A stretch of DNA of 33,446 nt, from NCBI GenBank assembly GCA_031268195.1, contig JAIRXQ010000058.1, positions 1-33,446 of the forward strand, given 5' to 3'. The first letter of the stretch is position 1; each line of letters begins with the position of its first letter. Below, in pieces: positions 32,358 through 33,446 of the stretch. A program made the position numbers and the translations under genes. This DNA comes from Azoarcus sp. (lineage in GTDB: Bacteria; Pseudomonadota; Gammaproteobacteria; Burkholderiales; Rhodocyclaceae). The notes under the pieces were generated by a model. It was not told where the DNA came from. It made no database searches and saw only the letters and a list, made by a program, of their open reading frames with translations.

Positions 32358-32443
32358 GTTCGGGCGCGCGCGGCGGCGCACGTCGTTAAAACTCGGTCGT
32401 CATCGTTTCGTCAATGTGAGTTCGCGCGCGACGGCGGCGCACG
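32354..32443. repeat. Imperfect direct repeat after flgJ
   Basis: GTGAGTTCG followed by a GCGCGCGGCGGCGCACG-type segment occurs at 32354-32382 and again, slightly changed, at 32416-32443. The first copy includes the flgJ stop. I see no hairpin with a T-run that would end the flagellar operon. Confidence 0.5.
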
Positions 32444-32521
32444 CCTTGCGGCGGGCGATCGGCGATCCTTGCCTGAAAGCGGTCATCGCGATCCGATGCC
32501 GTCTGCCCGGCGCCCCGGACG

Positions 32522-33049
32522 TCACCCCGCCCGGCGGGCGCGGATCTTTCGGCAAACGAGCGCCAGCGCGAAGCACGGCAGCCAGACCCACAACAATTCC
32601 GAGACGAGCACCGCCACGCCACGCGTGGAGAGAAACGCGCGCGGGCTGAAAGGGGAGACGCGGATGGGCCGCCAGGGGAAGAAGAACCGCTCATCCGAAA
32701 ACGGCCAGAACGCCGCCACGCCGAGGCCGCCGCTCGTGAGCGCATCGAGCAGGATATGGCTCGCGATGGCAACAAAGACGAGCACGGCGGCCAGCCAGCG
32801 GCGGCACCGCAGCACGGGCGCGGCCAGCGCGGCCAGCCCGGCGCAAAACGCCGCGAAAAAGAGCGAATGCGAAAATCCCCGATGGCCGAGCCAATCGCCG
32901 TACTGCACGCCGAAGCGAAAGCCGATCGTATCGAAATCGGGCAGGATTGCGCAGAATGCGGTCAGCAGGAACAGGCGGATGGGAAAGGCCCGCTTCAAGG
33001 CGAAGCGGGCGGCGAGGGCGGGCACGGCGTGGGTGATGATGGTAGGCAT
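32522..33049 (-). CDS. YdjM/YbcI-type membrane-bound metal-dependent hydrolase family protein
   Basis: The 175-residue inner-membrane protein has about four hydrophobic segments and the family's conserved polar motifs: MPTIITHAVPALA at the N-terminus, ILPDFDTIGFRFG, GHRGFSHSLFFA, SHILLDALTSGGLGVAAFWP, then FSDERFFFPWRP. These His and Asp residues are thought to bind metal. The family is annotated as a putative hydrolase (E. coli YdjM is SOS-regulated), but no substrate is established. It converges on flgJ and has no obvious ribosome site (GGACATTCCGT before ATG). Confidence 0.88.
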   Translation of the reverse strand: MPTIITHAVPALAARFALKRAFPIRLFLLTAFCAILPDFDTIGFRFGVQYGDWLGHRGFSHSLFFAAFCAGLAALAAPVLRCRRWLAAVLVFVAIASHILLDALTSGGLGVAAFWPFSDERFFFPWRPIRVSPFSPRAFLSTRGVAVLVSELLWVWLPCFALALVCRKIRARRAG

Positions 33050-33446
33050 ACGGAATGTCCAGAGGTGGCCTCTGCTTTGATCGATCCTCGATATCGGATT
33101 CTTGTCGGCTTTCGTGGATGGCGCCTGCGCCCTTCAGGACACGAACCCTCCCGGCGGCGGCGTCGCACAGCGTACCCGGCCAATCGGCCCAGGCTCCCCC
33201 AAAAATCGGCATCCGAATACTCCCATAGAGACGCCTTTGCGTCATCCTTGTTGGAGTTCGTCTTGTCGTAGCCCGCCCCGCCTGACCGTTTCTCCACCCA
33301 GAATGTGCCCGGTTGCCTCCAAGGACCAGGCCTTTCAAGGTGTTACCCGTTTGGCCTGGATAACCCGCGCCGTTGACACATGTGAGCGGGCCGTCTGGGC
33401 GTCTATATAGCCTTTTGGGAGCTTGGTTTTTGGCTTGCGCTTGCTG
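33050..33446. other. No recognisable gene
   Basis: Open frames exist on both strands, but none has a family resemblance or a ribosome site. The only structure noted is AGAGG-TGG-CCTCT near 33060. The region upstream of the minus-strand gene should hold its promoter, which I could not identify. Confidence 0.5.

Noticed and set aside
33373-33409. TTGACA ... TATATA promoter
   Set aside because: The boxes are 25 bases apart, far from the 16-18 needed, and no gene follows within the window.
33102-33410. 102-residue plus-strand frame at the right end and overlapping minus-strand frames
   Set aside because: Pro/Arg/Ser-rich translations without ribosome sites or recognisable domains.

Overview
The window is a 33.4-kb piece of a GC-rich proteobacterial chromosome, most likely a flagellated betaproteobacterium. 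The evidence is the riboflavin/nusB order (ribE, ribB-type fusion, ribH, nusB), cutA next to dsbD, outer-membrane phospholipase A, RecB/RecD, and the flgN-flgM-flgA / flgB-J layout. Genus cannot be read from the sequence.

Layout. (1) 422-709: an HU gene ending in a bidirectional terminator. (2) 777-7137, minus strand: seven closely spaced genes in the order pldA, cutA, dsbD, ribE, ribBX, ribH, nusB, some overlapping by 1-4 bases. (3) 7255-13746, plus strand: psd, recB, recD, with no recC beside them. (4) About 13.75-19.8 kb: an accessory island. It holds a relatively AT-rich gene for an exported protein made of two 4-cysteine modules, a Bacteroidota-type HU-related protein, a probable hcp fragment (type VI secretion tube), a putative papain-like Cys-His hydrolase with no signal peptide, two tandem copies of a beta-propeller-like lipoprotein, and the wreck of an IS605-family tnpB. 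A 29-base direct repeat lies near each edge of the island. (5) 19825-22590, minus strand: parE and a nitroreductase. (6) 22717-32357: flagellar genes flgN, flgM and flgA on the minus strand and flgBCDEFGHIJ on the plus strand. (7) 32522-33049: a YdjM/YbcI-type membrane protein, then about 400 bases with no recognisable gene.

How the parts work together. The flagellar block encodes the rod, hook, L and P rings, hook cap, rod-cap muramidase, the hook-filament junction chaperone FlgN and the anti-sigma factor FlgM. Its control sites are visible: GG-N10-GC sigma-54 elements stand before flgB and flgN, a near-consensus sigma-28 element stands before flgM, and a strong hairpin with a T-run separates flgM from flgN. 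This suggests a sigma-54/enhancer-binding-protein hierarchy rather than FlhDC control.

The most novel part is the island at 13.9-19.8 kb. The hydrolase-like gene followed by duplicated lipoproteins looks like an undescribed effector-immunity module. The duplication ends are visible to the base, and a short homologue of the hydrolase C-terminus follows each lipoprotein gene. A second theme is the number of short tandem repeats (9 to 21 bases per unit) inside nusB, recB, flgJ, at the flgN stop, before flgN, between flgD and flgE, and in the island.
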